This document shows positions 22,286 through 34,420 of a stretch of DNA of 64,000 bases, piece by piece (positions within the stretch are counted from its first letter, which is position 1; each line of letters begins with the position of its first letter). A program made the translations under genes and the position numbers. A model generated the notes under the pieces. The model was not told the origin of the DNA. It did not search any database and saw only the letters and a program-made list of their open reading frames with translations. The DNA lies in contig CM071568.1 of the NCBI GenBank assembly GCA_036426205.1, positions 223,560,966 through 223,624,965 of the forward strand, given 5' to 3'. Origin of the DNA: Ascaphus truei (lineage: Eukaryota > Chordata > Amphibia > Anura > Ascaphidae).

Positions 22286-23604
22286 TATATGTAAACCAGA
22301 TGTAGCACCCATACTGTGTCTGTATTCTTCCTGCTGTCTGACCGTAGAAGTGATGGGGGAGAGAGGAGATCGAGATAGGAGGGGGGGGGGAGGGAGAGAG
22401 ATACTAGTGACATTTCTGTATTTTTCATAGGAAAAACGCAAGAAAAAAAGTGTACACTTAAGTTACAGTGACTATAACATTTTTTTTTTTTTTTTTTTAA
22501 TTTCATTTGGATTTGAGTACCCGTCCCCAAGCTATTCTGAGTTTAATGGGCCTGATCTAAAGCCTGTAAAACCCTTCTGAATTGTGACTATTCAGTTGTC
22601 TATATTAAAGGTATACAATCTGCCTTTACCACCCGACATTTCTCAGGGGAGGGGACCAAATGAAGAATCTTTTATAATGACAGTGCCTGTACTGGACTGG
22701 CTTCTCTCTGCACAAAATAAAGAGAATCAATCACAATTGTATGTTCTTTTGTTTAGCACAAAGAAGTGCATCAAAGCAGGACTTGAAATTAAACCTAAGC
22801 TACATAGAATGCAAGGCAATATATCATGTTACAAAAAAACAAATTGGTGTCAAGATGTTTGATTAGAATATAAATCTTTTATCTTCAGTACTATGCTCCA
22901 CTTTGTCCATACCTGCGTCTGCGGTTTCGGGGAGATCTTGCTGTATATAAAGCAAAACCAGGCGTTACTGGGAGGGAGGAGCACATTTTACTGGGGTGTT
23001 TTGATGTTTGTTTGTATTGTCCGTCATTTTCCCCTTGATTTATGCCTCAGTAAAAACCATCATGAAAATATCAAACAGGAAAAAAATTGATAATCAAGTT
23101 TATCACGTGTTACAGATGGTAAAGAAAAAAATTTCAGTTAAGCACTGCATGTCTTTAATAGTGAAACTGACACATAACCCCATTATATACTGCGCTTAAA
23201 ATAGAACGCCTAACAGGACTGCCTAATTTTACCACGTTTACAGCAGCTATTTAACTATGATATCTTAGCTTTTTTGATACGTAAACATGGATGACTGCAA
23301 CAACAGCCAATTAATAAGAGTAACGTGATACTGTAGATGAAGCATTTATTATCCCTGTTAATGCACCAAATAACATGTTAAATAACACATGAAATAAAAC
23401 GTGTTTTATCTCCTAAACCGTTGTTTTCAATATCACGGCTACTAAATAACTCGCCAGCCTCAGCGCATTGCATTAACAGCTGCAGTATCGTCTGATACAT
23501 CTGCGATGTGTCTTAGCTGCAGTCCTGGCTGTCATTGGCTTGCTAATTACTAAGGCCTGGGACATCATAGTTAGATCTGCTGAACCAAATGGTGGTCTAG
23601 GGCA
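22286..23604. other. Intron sequence, nothing recognised
   Basis: AT-rich sequence with G-run (about 22,380), T-run (about 22,480-22,498) and scattered short open frames. I see no exon. Confidence 0.55.
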
Positions 23605-23722
23605 GTGGTGCTGAACCCCAGTCCTCAAGACCCCCCCCCCCCCAACAGGTAAGGTTTAAAGGATACCCCTGCTTCAGCACAGGTGGCTTAGTCACTGGAG
23701 TTGAGCACTACTGCTTTAAGCG
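23605..23722. mobile_element. hAT-type MITE remnant
   Basis: GCAGTGGTGCTGAACCCCAG at the left and GGAGTTGAGCACTACTGC at the right form the inverted termini. The core CTGCTTCAGCACAGGTGGC is shared with the palindromic MITEs at 2.5 kb and 7.0 kb. A C-run has expanded inside it. Confidence 0.7.
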
Positions 23723-24042
23723 TTGGTCCTCCACCAGGAAACCTATTTAGGTGTATCGCTTGGTTAATATAGCCCATCATGTTAGTTTATGGAGATACAT
23801 TGCATAAAAGTAGGATCCACTGATGTGCTTAATTACACAACCAGCACCTCAAATTGTCAACACTCCTGCTGTCCATCCTGAGGATTTAACCAGTTAATGT
23901 GGCTAGTAACTCACATTCTATTTTAGAATACTAATATAGAAATATACCTATGTGCCTGATTACATTATCACGACATGTGTAATAGTCTCCAGAGGTCATG
24001 TGCTACATTTAAGATGGTAAGAAACCAGTGAGCTCTCATGAC
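23723..24042. other. Intron sequence, nothing recognised
   Basis: AT-rich sequence with no features I can support. Confidence 0.5.
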
Positions 24043-24206
24043 TAAATGCAGGGCCGAAGACAGCTTTCCCGGGGCTCAGGACTAACATCTCCACCAGGGC
24101 CCCCCACCCTCGTGTCGGCGACCTTGCGAGAAACCTCCCCCCCTTTTTTTTCACTTACACCCCCCCCTTCTCACACACACCTCCTCACTCTCATCCCATC
24201 ACCATT

Positions 24207-24253
<47 letters not shown>

Positions 24254-24274
24254 CCACACACCACACACCCACCA

Positions 24275-24313
<39 letters not shown>

Positions 24314-24645
24314 GGCCCCCTCCCCAAACACACACAACAATATAAGCCCACTACCTACACGCGCACATACACACAATATGGATGGACATGCTGGAGTAGC
24401 ATGGCCAGTACAAGGCAGAGCCCTTCAGGCCCGCGGAGCCTAAGAAATGGACAGATGGGCTGTGCTGAGGGAAAGGGGAGGGCCCTCCAGTCCTGCAGGC
24501 GAAGAGGGAGGGAAGGGACAAATGGGGGCGGACCCAGAAAGGGGGAAGGCTGTCTTCCCTTTACACAGAGAGATAGCTGCTGTGAGGCTGGGCCCCTTGC
24601 CTGGCCGGGCCAGTCCCAGCTTTCCCCCACTGTCAGAGGCCCTGA
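24043..24645. repeat. GC-rich repeat with (CA)n microsatellite
   Basis: GGGCCCCCC-rich ends bracket a (CA)n tract at about 24,211-24,310 and a purine-rich GGGAAGG block. Composition matches the block at 9.5-10.1 kb. Open frames here lack domains. Confidence 0.6.
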
Positions 24646-25600
24646 CTATATGAGAGCATAAGTCGCCATGATATCACAATGAGATTCCAATACATCCTTT
24701 TTGCAGCCAGATATCACAATGTTTCCAGTTAGAGGAGTTACTGTTCGATGTCGTCACAAGTACTACATAAAAGGAGCCCTTTATCATAGCTCTTCCAGAC
24801 TGGTCATGACTTGTTGCTCCCTCCGTTCATATTGAAGCCATAATGAGAACTTATTTCCTTGTACTCTTGTATGCCTTGGTATAAGGATAACAAACTTAAT
24901 TGTCCTTAAGTTGTTCAGTCATAAGGAATCCAGGTTTCCCATACTTTTATGACCCCTGCTAAAAGTAGAACACAGGCAAATCCGGAAAGAAATCTACATG
25001 CTTCCTTTTTGTGTGTCACAGATACTGCCAGAAAAAAGATCTAGGAATCCCTGCTCTTTCATACATCGTGTATGAATCCACTTCCTAAAGGCATTTTATT
25101 CGTGGGAAAGTATAAAACATTCCCTTTGATTGGGAGGAGAAACAAATAGGAGATCTAACCAGCTTCTGTTCACGATACATTCATGGCTGCTTTAAATGTC
25201 TCTGAAAAAGTTTCAAAGCTTTGCAAACTTTTAAAGCTTTCCTAAATCACCCCATTACTATTGTACAGGGGGACTCTCGAGCTCCATTTTCGAGCTCCAC
25301 GGGGACTGCTTTCTTAAACCCACGCCACACACACAGTTTGTACTGCAATCACGGTGTGTGTGTTTTCTTTTTTTTAATTTGCAATCATAAGCCTCGCTGG
25401 CTTTTCCTGTTGTAAATGCGGCGAGACAATTCAGAGATGTATAATTACAGAGGAATAATTGCATTTTGCTATTGTGCATTTAAAGACCTTGAGGGGGAAA
25501 GTGTCTTGTGCGTAACAGCATGCTCAAACAGTGCAATTATTCTCTTACAATTACACACCATAGAGTGCCTCACAGCATATGGAAAATATAACTTTTTTAC
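24646..25600. other. Intron sequence, nothing recognised
   Basis: Mixed AT-rich sequence. No exon pair of splice sites around a conserved frame was found. Confidence 0.5.
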
Positions 25601-25601
25601 T

Positions 25602-25622
25602 TTAAAGCAGCAATCCATACTG

Positions 25623-25663
<41 letters not shown>

Positions 25664-25983
25664 TCGTTCGCCTGAAGCTGCCCCGTTATCCCCAACGTCT
25701 GCCTCCCACTGGTTATTTGCCCGCTGGACACAAAATGGGTCACAGAGTCAGGGCTCGCTCTGGTGGCCAATAGCAAACTGCAACGTTATATCTTGTTATT
25801 GGTGACCCCCAGCGACCATGTCCGTATTTTATTTTTTAAAGAAAACTATAAAAAATGTCAAATCCATTTTTGCTGGTAAACGAAGGGGGTGGGACCACAG
25901 GTGAGCTCCGAGGAATACTTCAGTTCGGTTAAGGTTATAAAAATAATTATGGGGGAAAGAGGGGTGGGATACTGCTTCTTTAA
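25602..25983. mobile_element. TTAA-flanked MITE, family member 2
   Basis: The ends are TTAAAGCAGCAATCC and GATACTGCTTCTTTAA, matching the termini of the element at 12,792-13,045. A (TA)n run at about 25,629-25,661 lies inside. It has no coding capacity. Confidence 0.6.
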
Positions 25984-26318
25984 GCCTAAAGAGGTTGATA
26001 GGTTGTCTAAGTGCAGTTCTGACAAGAATTATAGACTCATTACTTTAGGCACAGGCCCACCCGAGGACCCCCGGACACTTGCGGGAACCACCCGAGGGCC
26101 CCTGACGGTCTCTGGTATAATTCCTGTGCATAAAAACAAAAAATTGCTTTTATGTGTGTTAGGGGAGTATATGGGTTGTTTGGGGCACAGGAGGTGGGTT
26201 GTGTATTGGTGGGTAGTACATATTGCAGTGTTTATTGGGGGCAATTGCCACCAATAAACCTGCTATTGTGCTTTAACTCCTTTTATTTCCTTCGCGATTA
26301 TCCGCTACGGTAATGAAG

Positions 26319-26640
26319 CTGCTTTAATGTAAATGTTATTAATAGTGTGCGTGAGCAGGGGTCTCCTGAGCTGAACCGCTTTGATTTCTGCCTCAGGGAC
26401 CCCAGCTTCCCGAGATACAGACCCCGTTATGGGGTGCCGATATCTCCTATGCATTTAAATGTCCCGCGTCACATGACCGTGGAAATAAAATGCATAGGAG
26501 ATATCGGCACCCCATAATGGGGACTGTATCTCGGGAAGCAGGGGGTCCCCGGACCTCAAATCAACATGGTTGTGCTCCGAAGACCCCCTGCTCATCTATA
26601 CTAGTAATAAAATGTATATTAAAACCATTAATTTTGGCCG
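26319..26640. mobile_element. TTAA-flanked MITE, family member 3, palindromic
   Basis: GCTGCTTTAA at the left and ATTAAAACC at the right bracket an inverted repeat: GAGCAGGGGTCT..CGAGATACAG..CCGATATCTCCTATGCATTT on the left arm is mirrored on the right. The core is homologous to the reverse complement of 12,926-13,041. Confidence 0.65.
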
Positions 26641-27899
26641 AGATAGAAATCGCCAGGTAAGCCCTTTTCAGAGAGGCGATCATCGCGCCACTGGCTTCTC
26701 GCCCGCTTTGCAAATGTTGCTAACACAGGTATTCTGGGCTTTCTGCATACCGTGATAGCAACACTGTCAAAACTGGCGATTTAAAAAGCCCGGCGTTTGT
26801 TTTTTTCCCCGGTGCTTAGTGCATAGGCCCCTATGTCTATTACAAGGCATTCTTGAGGCCTCATAAAAAAAGTCAAGTGGCTGAGGCAGGCTGGAAAAAT
26901 GTTGCAATAAAGCATAAACTGCAATAGGAAGTATGCGTAACAACAGTGAGAGCCAGGATATTATTACAGCAACGACACTATTAACACAGAGGTCCTAAGC
27001 AGTGCTATTCACATGATTGATCTTCCAGCGCTGGAAGCTATCTTGGAATACAGTAAACCACAGTAAACCTCAGTGGCAGATTAGTTATGAAAATGAAGAC
27101 AAAAAGATAAATGTTACTGACCACAACATAAAAACTGGGTAAAAATGTATACCAATATTTCCAAGCAATAAATGTTTGCAAAATGTAGCGGAAAAGTGGA
27201 AGATCAGGTTAATCAGGTAAAGATTTGTAGTTGGTGCATGACCTTTTGGGGGTTTATTTGGCACCATAGCAGATTTATCAGTTTTTTTTTCTTCTTTTTA
27301 TACAAAATACATAACCTAGGGATTTTTACACTAAAGAACTTCCCTTTGAACCAATAAATTTGGACGGATGATGGTACTGCAGCACATTATATAAAGCGTG
27401 GCCATAACAAATGGGTGATCATTATTGCACTGCAGACTTCCATGCATTATTAAATGAAAGAGAGACAGGGGACTTAAAGGGATCTGCATTGGTACTTCGT
27501 GCTTTTGCTATTTTTTTTTGCTTCCTTAGCACTCCTAAGAAGGAGTGAGGTATGAAATTAGTACATAAAATGTGCACACTGGATGTGCTTTCGGAACTAT
27601 GGATAATAAAACCTAATTTTTTTTATTTTACAGGCTGCTTAGAAGTTTAACCATTTTTAGTGCTGCAGCAGCCACGGCACCGGAGTGCCGCAGCCCACCC
27701 GGGGCTTCGTGATCACGTAACCGCTGGGTGTCACTGATGACAAAACAAAGGTAGAGTTCTTCTTCTCTTCCGTTCCTCATCTGGCCAGATCACGTTTAGT
27801 GCTCTACAGGAGAGCAAAATGCAAATCCTGCCCTGGAAAATTATTAAATAGCAAATGATGCAGCTACTAGCTAGTTTACAATAGATGGGGAAGGGCTAG
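26641..27899. other. Intron sequence, nothing recognised
   Basis: AT-rich sequence. A GC-rich snippet at 27,662-27,745 (GGCACCGGAGTGCCG hairpin) may be a small repeat. No exon was seen. Confidence 0.5.
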
Positions 27900-28312
27900 T
27901 GTGACGGTGAGGGGGGAAACCAGGCCATAAATAAAGGTCTTATGCCCGGCTTGTTACCTCTGAGCCATATTGGGGAGATTAGAGTGTCAGCTCTTGAACC
28001 CCGGCATGGCACATGCATTGTACAGTAATAAAGAATGTATGTGTATTTGACCTTTCTAGGAGTGCTAACCAGTGGAGATTCTCAGGCTATGAGTTTCAGG
28101 GTTGGTTTTGCGGTGAAACTGTTGTCGGACTGTGTCTAGGTAGAAGGGGTCAGGAGTTGCTGGCCACCCCAAAAATGGGGTCAGATTCCTGGGGACATGT
28201 AGACACAGACCTCTGAGCAAAATCCTCCCTGGAAAGCAGTTTTCCCTGCTTCAGGAAAAGAAGGATCCAACACTCTACGGTTTTGATTATAATGCTAATT
28301 TATTTGTGCCAC

Positions 28313-28347
28313 ACAATGTTTCAACCTAAATAGGTTTTTGTCAAGTG
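28313..28347 (-). ncRNA. Hammerhead-like motif 4
   Basis: The minus-strand copy CACTTGACAAAAACCTATTT..GTTGAAACATTGTG has mismatches in both boxes relative to its partner, so it is the more decayed arm. Confidence 0.4.
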
Positions 28348-28360
28348 ACTAGTCCTAGTC

Positions 28361-28395
28361 ACTTGAGAAAGACCTATTTAGGTCGAAACGTTGTG
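28361..28395 (+). ncRNA. Hammerhead-like motif 5
   Basis: CTTGAGAAA is followed by a perfect stem GACCTA-TT-TAGGTC and then GAAACGTTGTG. The spacing matches a hammerhead with a short stem II. The CUGANGA box is replaced by CTTGAGAAA. Confidence 0.5.
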
Positions 28396-29911
28396 TGGCA
28401 CAAATAAATTAGCATTATAATCAAAACCGTAGAGCGTTGGATCCTTCTTTTCCTGAGTATTGCCCTGGAATTACTCTGACAGGTACTCCTTGAACCAGCA
28501 TCACCGGTAGACTGTATGTATATATTTTTCATTGTGGTGTGCAGCATACTCCTTTATTTAGGTTTCTCTGCTTCAGCACAGACCAGAAAGGTAAATGAGG
28601 GCATAGGGATATGTGTATCCCGGGTACAGTCAGGGGTCCCTAGGTTAATGGGAGTCCCCCATTATATGCCCCAATCACCAGAACCAAGTATAGAGGTTCT
28701 GGGGTGCTTCAACCCTCGATAAGGTTGCAAGCTAATTTTATGTCTAAGACCAAATTCCTATGTGCTGAGAAAAGTAACTTTGAGATTGAACCTAAGCATT
28801 ATTTGGTTCAACTTTTTACACATTTTCTTGTAGGAAGGTCTAGGCGTGCTGAAACTGAACGTGCGCATCTTTTCAGTCAAAGCTAAGAAAAAAGGACTTA
28901 GACAAAATTGTGAAATATTGTATTTCTGACATGGTGTTTAATGGTATATGGTTATGCACTGTATATGAGGTGGGGATTTCTAAGTCTGTGGTTCCGAGAG
29001 ACCCTGTAGCTACCAAGCCTGGTGCCACTGAGTCTGCTCGGGTCCCGGAGTTGAAAGCCACAGAGATTGATTGCCAAGGTGTTAAAGCCATTTGGGCGGA
29101 GGAGTTAGACTCAAGTACCCTCGTCCTGGCATGAATGAAAGTCACCGGACTACCATTCTCCCAGACATTGAGACGCCTAACTCCACGGCTGGCTTCTGAC
29201 TCACAGTTGGCAGAGGTGCCATGTTGGCGCATGCCCCTGTCAGATTTCTAATGCATCCTTGCCCGGCTTCAGTAGACTGGCAAATCTCTGATTGGCTGGT
29301 AGGAATTCTCCCATGCTCGGATTGGCTGGAGTATTTCATGAATGGGACTAAAATACTATAAGAAAGCCAGCAGCCAATCCGACCCTTTGATTCTAAGCGC
29401 CAAGACAGCATCGGCAAATTCAAACTCACCCAAAGATGCTCTTGGAGAAATAGCAGTGAGTCGGCTTCAGAAATTTCAAGGCAAGACATTTTCTAAGTCC
29501 CACTTTTCGCGGCCAAGTTCTGAAAAGAGAACGCAGCGGTCGTGGCTGGAACTACACGCAAAAAAGAGTACCAGGACATTTGGTACTTTCTCCCGGTCAA
29601 GGGATGTTGGCATCACCGGAAGAGATACAGCGATGGCGTCTGGTAACTCATGCCGATTTGAGTTCCAGGACTTTGCGGGCTAAACCCCGGTAACCTAAAG
29701 ACATGGTTTTATGGACTGTAGAAGCTAGGAAAATCAATTTTTTTCACCCAGACCCCCCAGTAAGTGTGTTTTTCCATTGTATTTTGTAATCCATTGTGAG
29801 TATGTCTATCTGTTTCCAAGGAATATATAACAATTTATTTTACCTCCTTGTTTTGCTCAATGTTATGAGCCCGGTTTAAAAGGTGTAGTAAATACCTGGT
29901 CTCCCGTGACA

Positions 29912-32019
29912 GGTAGAAAGGGAAGATTTGTATTATCTGTAAAGAAGCAGCATATTCTCACCCTATTGACTTTTATATCTCAACCCTAATCGTAAATGTT
30001 TGCCTATTCCCCATAAATGAGTAGAAAGAGGATGTTATTCATCAAAATCTCCCTGTGGCAAATATTGGAAAACCAAATTAGCACCAAATTGATCAATCAA
30101 AAAAAATGTGGTATTGTTCTTCAATAAATCTGGTGCTCTTTTAGAATCAGTTTTGCAGCCGGTGATTTTGATACATAGTCCTCATAAACTGTGCTTGATA
30201 GAAATAAATATTTGCGAATTCCACCAAGAAGGAACGTTTAGGTTGCACACCTCGACAATCTCTTGTGGCAGTGATCTGCCGTAGATGAGACTCCACCCTC
30301 AACACTAGGTTGTCTATAAATGGAACAATCACTGTTCACTTGATAGAAACAGTAGACAGTTGCTATTGTCCTTGACATTACTGAAGTCACGTGTATTATA
30401 ACAAACATTCCACATCCAACGTGTTCTAAAAACAAACGTTGTTTCAGCTTCAGTGAATCCTTGATGTTGCTTGTAATTGCACCAACATATCATATGCCAT
30501 TTTCAAATGTTGCAGCCAAGAAATAGCTCACATCTCTCTTCTATGATGACCGTTTTAATTTAAATTAAAGAATAACCCTACAGGCATGTTATCAAAACAT
30601 ACATTAAAAATACTCTACTATATTAGTATTACTGTATCCCCCTTTTTTTTGTGTAGAATGTTATGTTTACCTCATTTTGTATGTTTGAAAATGCTCAATA
30701 AAAATGTAAGTAATAAAAAAAAAAATACTGTACTATTTATGTACCAGTGATTTCAATTGGCATCATTTCTCCTCCTATCTAACAGCGGCATTAAGATTCA
30801 GAACCTGAGTGGAGAATGAGAATAGCAAAGGTTTCCCCTTTCTAATTCTCTGTCGTGCTATTTTTTTTACATGATGGTTGAAATAAAAGGTTTTAATAAC
30901 AAGAGTATGCTACATTTGTATGTTTTAATCAACCGTAATACACTCAAATTCAGTACATAAAAACAGCATTTAAATAATACAAATGAGCAGTTTTTAAAGC
31001 ATTAGAATACAAAGCTCGCTAATATAAATAAGCCTCTTTAAGCAGCAGAAAAGTAATTGCCCCTCTAAAAACATTGAATAATAAAACAAATTAGTCTTTT
31101 TTGCAGCATACAAAATGCTTTTCTAGCAATTTCAATTAACATACATTGTGACTTATTTAGTGTATATGACTGCTTTTTGAAAGAAGGCATTATTCAAACA
31201 ACTGTTATTTGTCTATATACAATTATTGTTATTATGATTGTTGAAAGACGATGGTGACTTATACTTACATATGCCGTAATGTATTTTCCATCCTAGATCG
31301 TTTTTGCTGTTCGCTTATAAAAATTTATATTTCACTACATGAAAAGGTTTGTCAATGTATTTACAGGTTAGTGCCAGATGTATGTTCACATTTTGTCTTA
31401 TTAATTCACCTTGGGATTTATTTAGCAAATGGGAACCTCAAGGTGAACTGGCACCATTTCTAAATCTCCTCAAATCTGGCAATGTCTGATATGCAGTGTG
31501 ACTCCATGCTGGAGCAGAGATGCTATTGTACGTGACAGATGTTTCCAGCTGTTCCAGAACCTTGAAAACCTTCTTCATACAACTCAGACTTTTTAGCAGT
31601 CATATACAAGTAGACATCTGTATCTACATATGAAGTGTACCTACGTACAGTAGTTCATAAATGCCTCCATGACCTTAACCAAGCTTTCCAAAAATTACAT
31701 TTTCAGTGCAGCTTCAGAGAATACAGGTTTTTTTTTATAGAACCAGAACATGTCACAGAGCTGATCTATGCTATTTTCAGCTTTGGGAGAACCTTGGTTT
31801 TCGAAGATACTTACAGTTTTCTCACTTGGTGTACAATGTTTGGCAGGAGAAACAATATGGCAGTCAGATCAGCCTCACTCTGTGACAGCTGTGACATCAT
31901 TAGGACATTGTGACTATATATTATTTGACTCAAGTGCTAACGTGTTAATATTACAATTTTTTTTAACTGGGAGACAAAATATCATAGTTGAAAAGAGCCC
32001 GGTTAAGCTCTTTTCATTT
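29912..32019. other. Intron sequence, nothing recognised
   Basis: AT-rich sequence with poly-A/T runs. I found no exon, transposon terminus or conserved frame over 2.1 kb. Confidence 0.55.
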
Positions 32020-32083
32020 CCCCTCGCTAAATAAACAGGTATGGGAGGAAATGGAAAAGAAGAGGCAGGCATTTAGAGTCTTA

Positions 32084-32454
32084 TGCCGCTCTCATGGTGG
32101 GGGTGTTGCTGTGTGCGCACGCTTGCGTGCACTTTTCGGGACTCTTACCTGATTTCCTATTGCAGTGCTGTAGCGAGTCGATGCTGCTACATTTTGGCCA
32201 GACAAGTCAATTTGTCTTTCAGCCTGCAGTCGCGTGACGTCAGCGTCACGTGACCTGGTTCAGCCAATGAGTGCGAATCAGCTCCGTGACGTGTCCATGA
32301 TGCTTTCGCCACCACCCCCTCTGCCCCCCCGATCGCCTCTCAATCTCCTGCACCTTAATGCACACAAAGCTAGGGCTGCAGCAGTGCGCGTGGTGGTGCG
32401 CCCGGTAGCACGCGCCCGATAGCACGCGCCCGAGCCGCCACCATGAGCGCAGCC
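32084..32454. mobile_element. Harbinger-like MITE with TTA duplication, 371 bp
   Basis: TGCCGCTCTCATGG at the left and CCATGAGCGCAGC at the right are inverted termini. TTA flanks both ends (32,081-32,083 and 32,455-32,457), restoring the interrupted LINE sequence when removed; the LINE copy at 56.4 kb gives the uninterrupted order. It is CpG-rich and contains GTGACGTCAGCGTCACGTGAC. It is non-coding. Confidence 0.75.
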
Positions 32455-33061
32455 TTAAAGGCAGAAGGGACAGAGGCATCATATCAGAATTATCAGGAAT
32501 GTAACAAAAGTTGCAAAATTGCAAAAGGGAAATCAGATAAGCAAACATTGAAACTGAAAAAAAGGATTGCAATAGAAAGTAATATGAACCATACAAAGTT
32601 CTTCAAGTACATTAATAACAAAAAGATTAGAAAAGAGGAAATAGGAGCCTTTCAGTGTGAGATGGGCAGGCAAATTATTGGAGATAAGGAAAAGGCAGAG
32701 GTATTAAACACATTCTTTGCCTCTGTGTTTACCAAGGAGCAGTCAATGGCAAAAATAGTGCAACAAGAGGACACCACAACTTCTACATTAACAAACAATT
32801 GGTTAACTGAGGAAGAAGTTCATAGGCGGCTTGATAAAATGAAAGTAAATAAAGCACCTGGCCCCGATGGCATGCACCAAACGGTTCTTAAGAAGCTAAG
32901 TTCAGTAATAGCCAAACCATTACATTTAATATTCAAGGACTCAATTTCCACAGGCTCCGTAACCCAAGATTGGCGTAAAGAGAACATCGTGCCTATATTT
33001 AAAAAGGGAGCTAGATTACAACCGGGGAATTACAAACGTGTAAGCCTGACATCAATGGTGA

Positions 33062-34420
33062 ATCACCCCTGGAATAGACAGGAGCACCTGTATGTTAAGC
33101 CCATTATAACTATTCACACTTGTCCCTTTCCGTCAGCAATGAGGGAGCAAAACCTCCCTCCCGTATCTGTCCCTTCTAATACCTGGGACATGAGAGATTG
33201 ACATCCCACTAATATCACAGCTTAGTATTCACGGCATGTTTACTGGTGATTATTACCTGTCGAGTCGTCATTATACTAACACTGTACTGCAGATGCTTTC
33301 TAAGAGTGCATTTGTTGCGGCCAACACATTTTTACTAAGGTACTTATTCTACAACATACTCTGAACATACACTTCACACATGCGTTCAGCACACACAGGG
33401 TTAACATTGACAATCACTTACCTTAGGTGCCGCTATATATACCACCCAGATTCTATGGTACGCCCCCTTCATGACTAAGCCTTGAGAAAGCGTTTTGCAT
33501 GCGAAACGTGTGCGTCGGCACCAACAGCAGATGTGCACGCGCAGGTTCACTCACACACTTCTTCCACTGTCATCGCACGGCGATTCATTGCGGTTCCAGC
33601 TCCTGCACTACACAGACTTCGTGCAGTGTCCAGACGTGTACGAGAGGTCTCATTTTAGGTTTTTGGAAGAGAGGATTGTACTTACTGTAGTGTGGCAATA
33701 GTGACCCATTCATGAATATGGGCTGCCATTTGTATTTTTTATTTAACCTTAGGTAGCCTACCAGTCTATCTGGCAGACTTACATCAAGTATATCAGCTTT
33801 GCTACGATCCACACTTATTACTGTGTCAACATACACTGGTAGAGATAGCCTTTTCCTGTGATATTGTTCTTGCAGTATCCAGCTACACTGTTACGGATTC
33901 CTTAATGACTAGAAGTTTCCGTTATTACAAGCTACCATGCAAAACGGCAGCCAGCACTCATCCATGTGACTGCAATAACTACCTAACCACGGGCAACTAA
34001 CAAGGTTACACTAGGACACACGGTTTACAGCATATGTCTATGTATACTACGACCAACTGATTACATCCTCCCTCTCCTTAACCACCAATTAATGTGGATC
34101 CCTTTCATTAAGGGCTCCATGAGGGATTTGTAGAATATTTCATTCTTCACTTTCCTATACTCCTAGGATCCAGAGTGCTTTATTACAACACTCGACATAG
34201 GTTCCTGTGTGCGTCTTATATGTCATTTTAATACCGTACATTTTTGTTTCTTGTGATCAATTAAAATACATTTTAACTTCCACATAAATCATTCAGACTG
34301 GGGGCTTGAGTGCTTTCTTTTGGGTTTCATTTCTCTACTTCGTCTCATGATTCACTACCTACGCAAGAGCACCGCCCCCAACATACATTAAGCTGAAGCG
34401 GGGGCACCCTATCTGTCTTT
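33062..34420 (+). mobile_element. Hammerhead-bearing retroelement inserted in the LINE, 1,359 bp
   Basis: This block is flanked by perfect 12-bp duplications CATCAATGGTGA (33,050-33,061 and 34,421-34,432). Removing it rejoins the LINE frame (..TSMVMKLL..). It has no open coding frame. It contains hammerhead-like motif 6 about 420 bp from its start and an AT-rich 3' half. The long duplication fits target-primed retroposition, so I infer a non-autonomous Penelope-type element. Confidence 0.75.
33481..33515 (+). ncRNA. Hammerhead-like motif 6
   Basis: CTTGAGAAA, weak stem GCG..TGC, then GAAACGTGTGCG. Same box order as motifs 1 and 5, with a decayed stem II. Confidence 0.45.

Larger units (their letters stand above)
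28251..28456. repeat. 206-bp palindrome with two head-to-head hammerhead-like motifs
   Basis: TCAGGAAAAGAAGGATCCAA at the left is mirrored by TTGGATCCTTCTTTTCCTGA at the right, and the arms pair through to the centre at about 28,353 with only a few mismatches. Each arm contains a TTGNGAAAG/AACCTA-TAGGTC/GAAACG motif. The architecture is the same as the palindrome at 20.3-20.6 kb but the sequence differs. Confidence 0.92.
27900..29911 (+). mobile_element. Solo LTR-like element, about 2 kb, with palindrome inserted
   Basis: The element starts TGTGACGGTGAGG and ends CTCCCGTGACA, giving TG...CA with near-inverted termini. It is flanked by GCTAG (27,895-27,899) and GGTAG (29,912-29,916), a 5-bp target duplication with one mismatch. 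It contains no gag or pol. The short open frames inside (28,910-29,683) have no recognisable domain. The palindrome at 28,251-28,456 interrupts it. Confidence 0.6.

Noticed and set aside
24211..24310. CRISPR-like or satellite array
   Set aside because: Plain (CA)n microsatellite with interruptions; this is eukaryotic DNA.
24046..24345. Thr/His-rich frame
   Set aside because: Translated (CA)n microsatellite.
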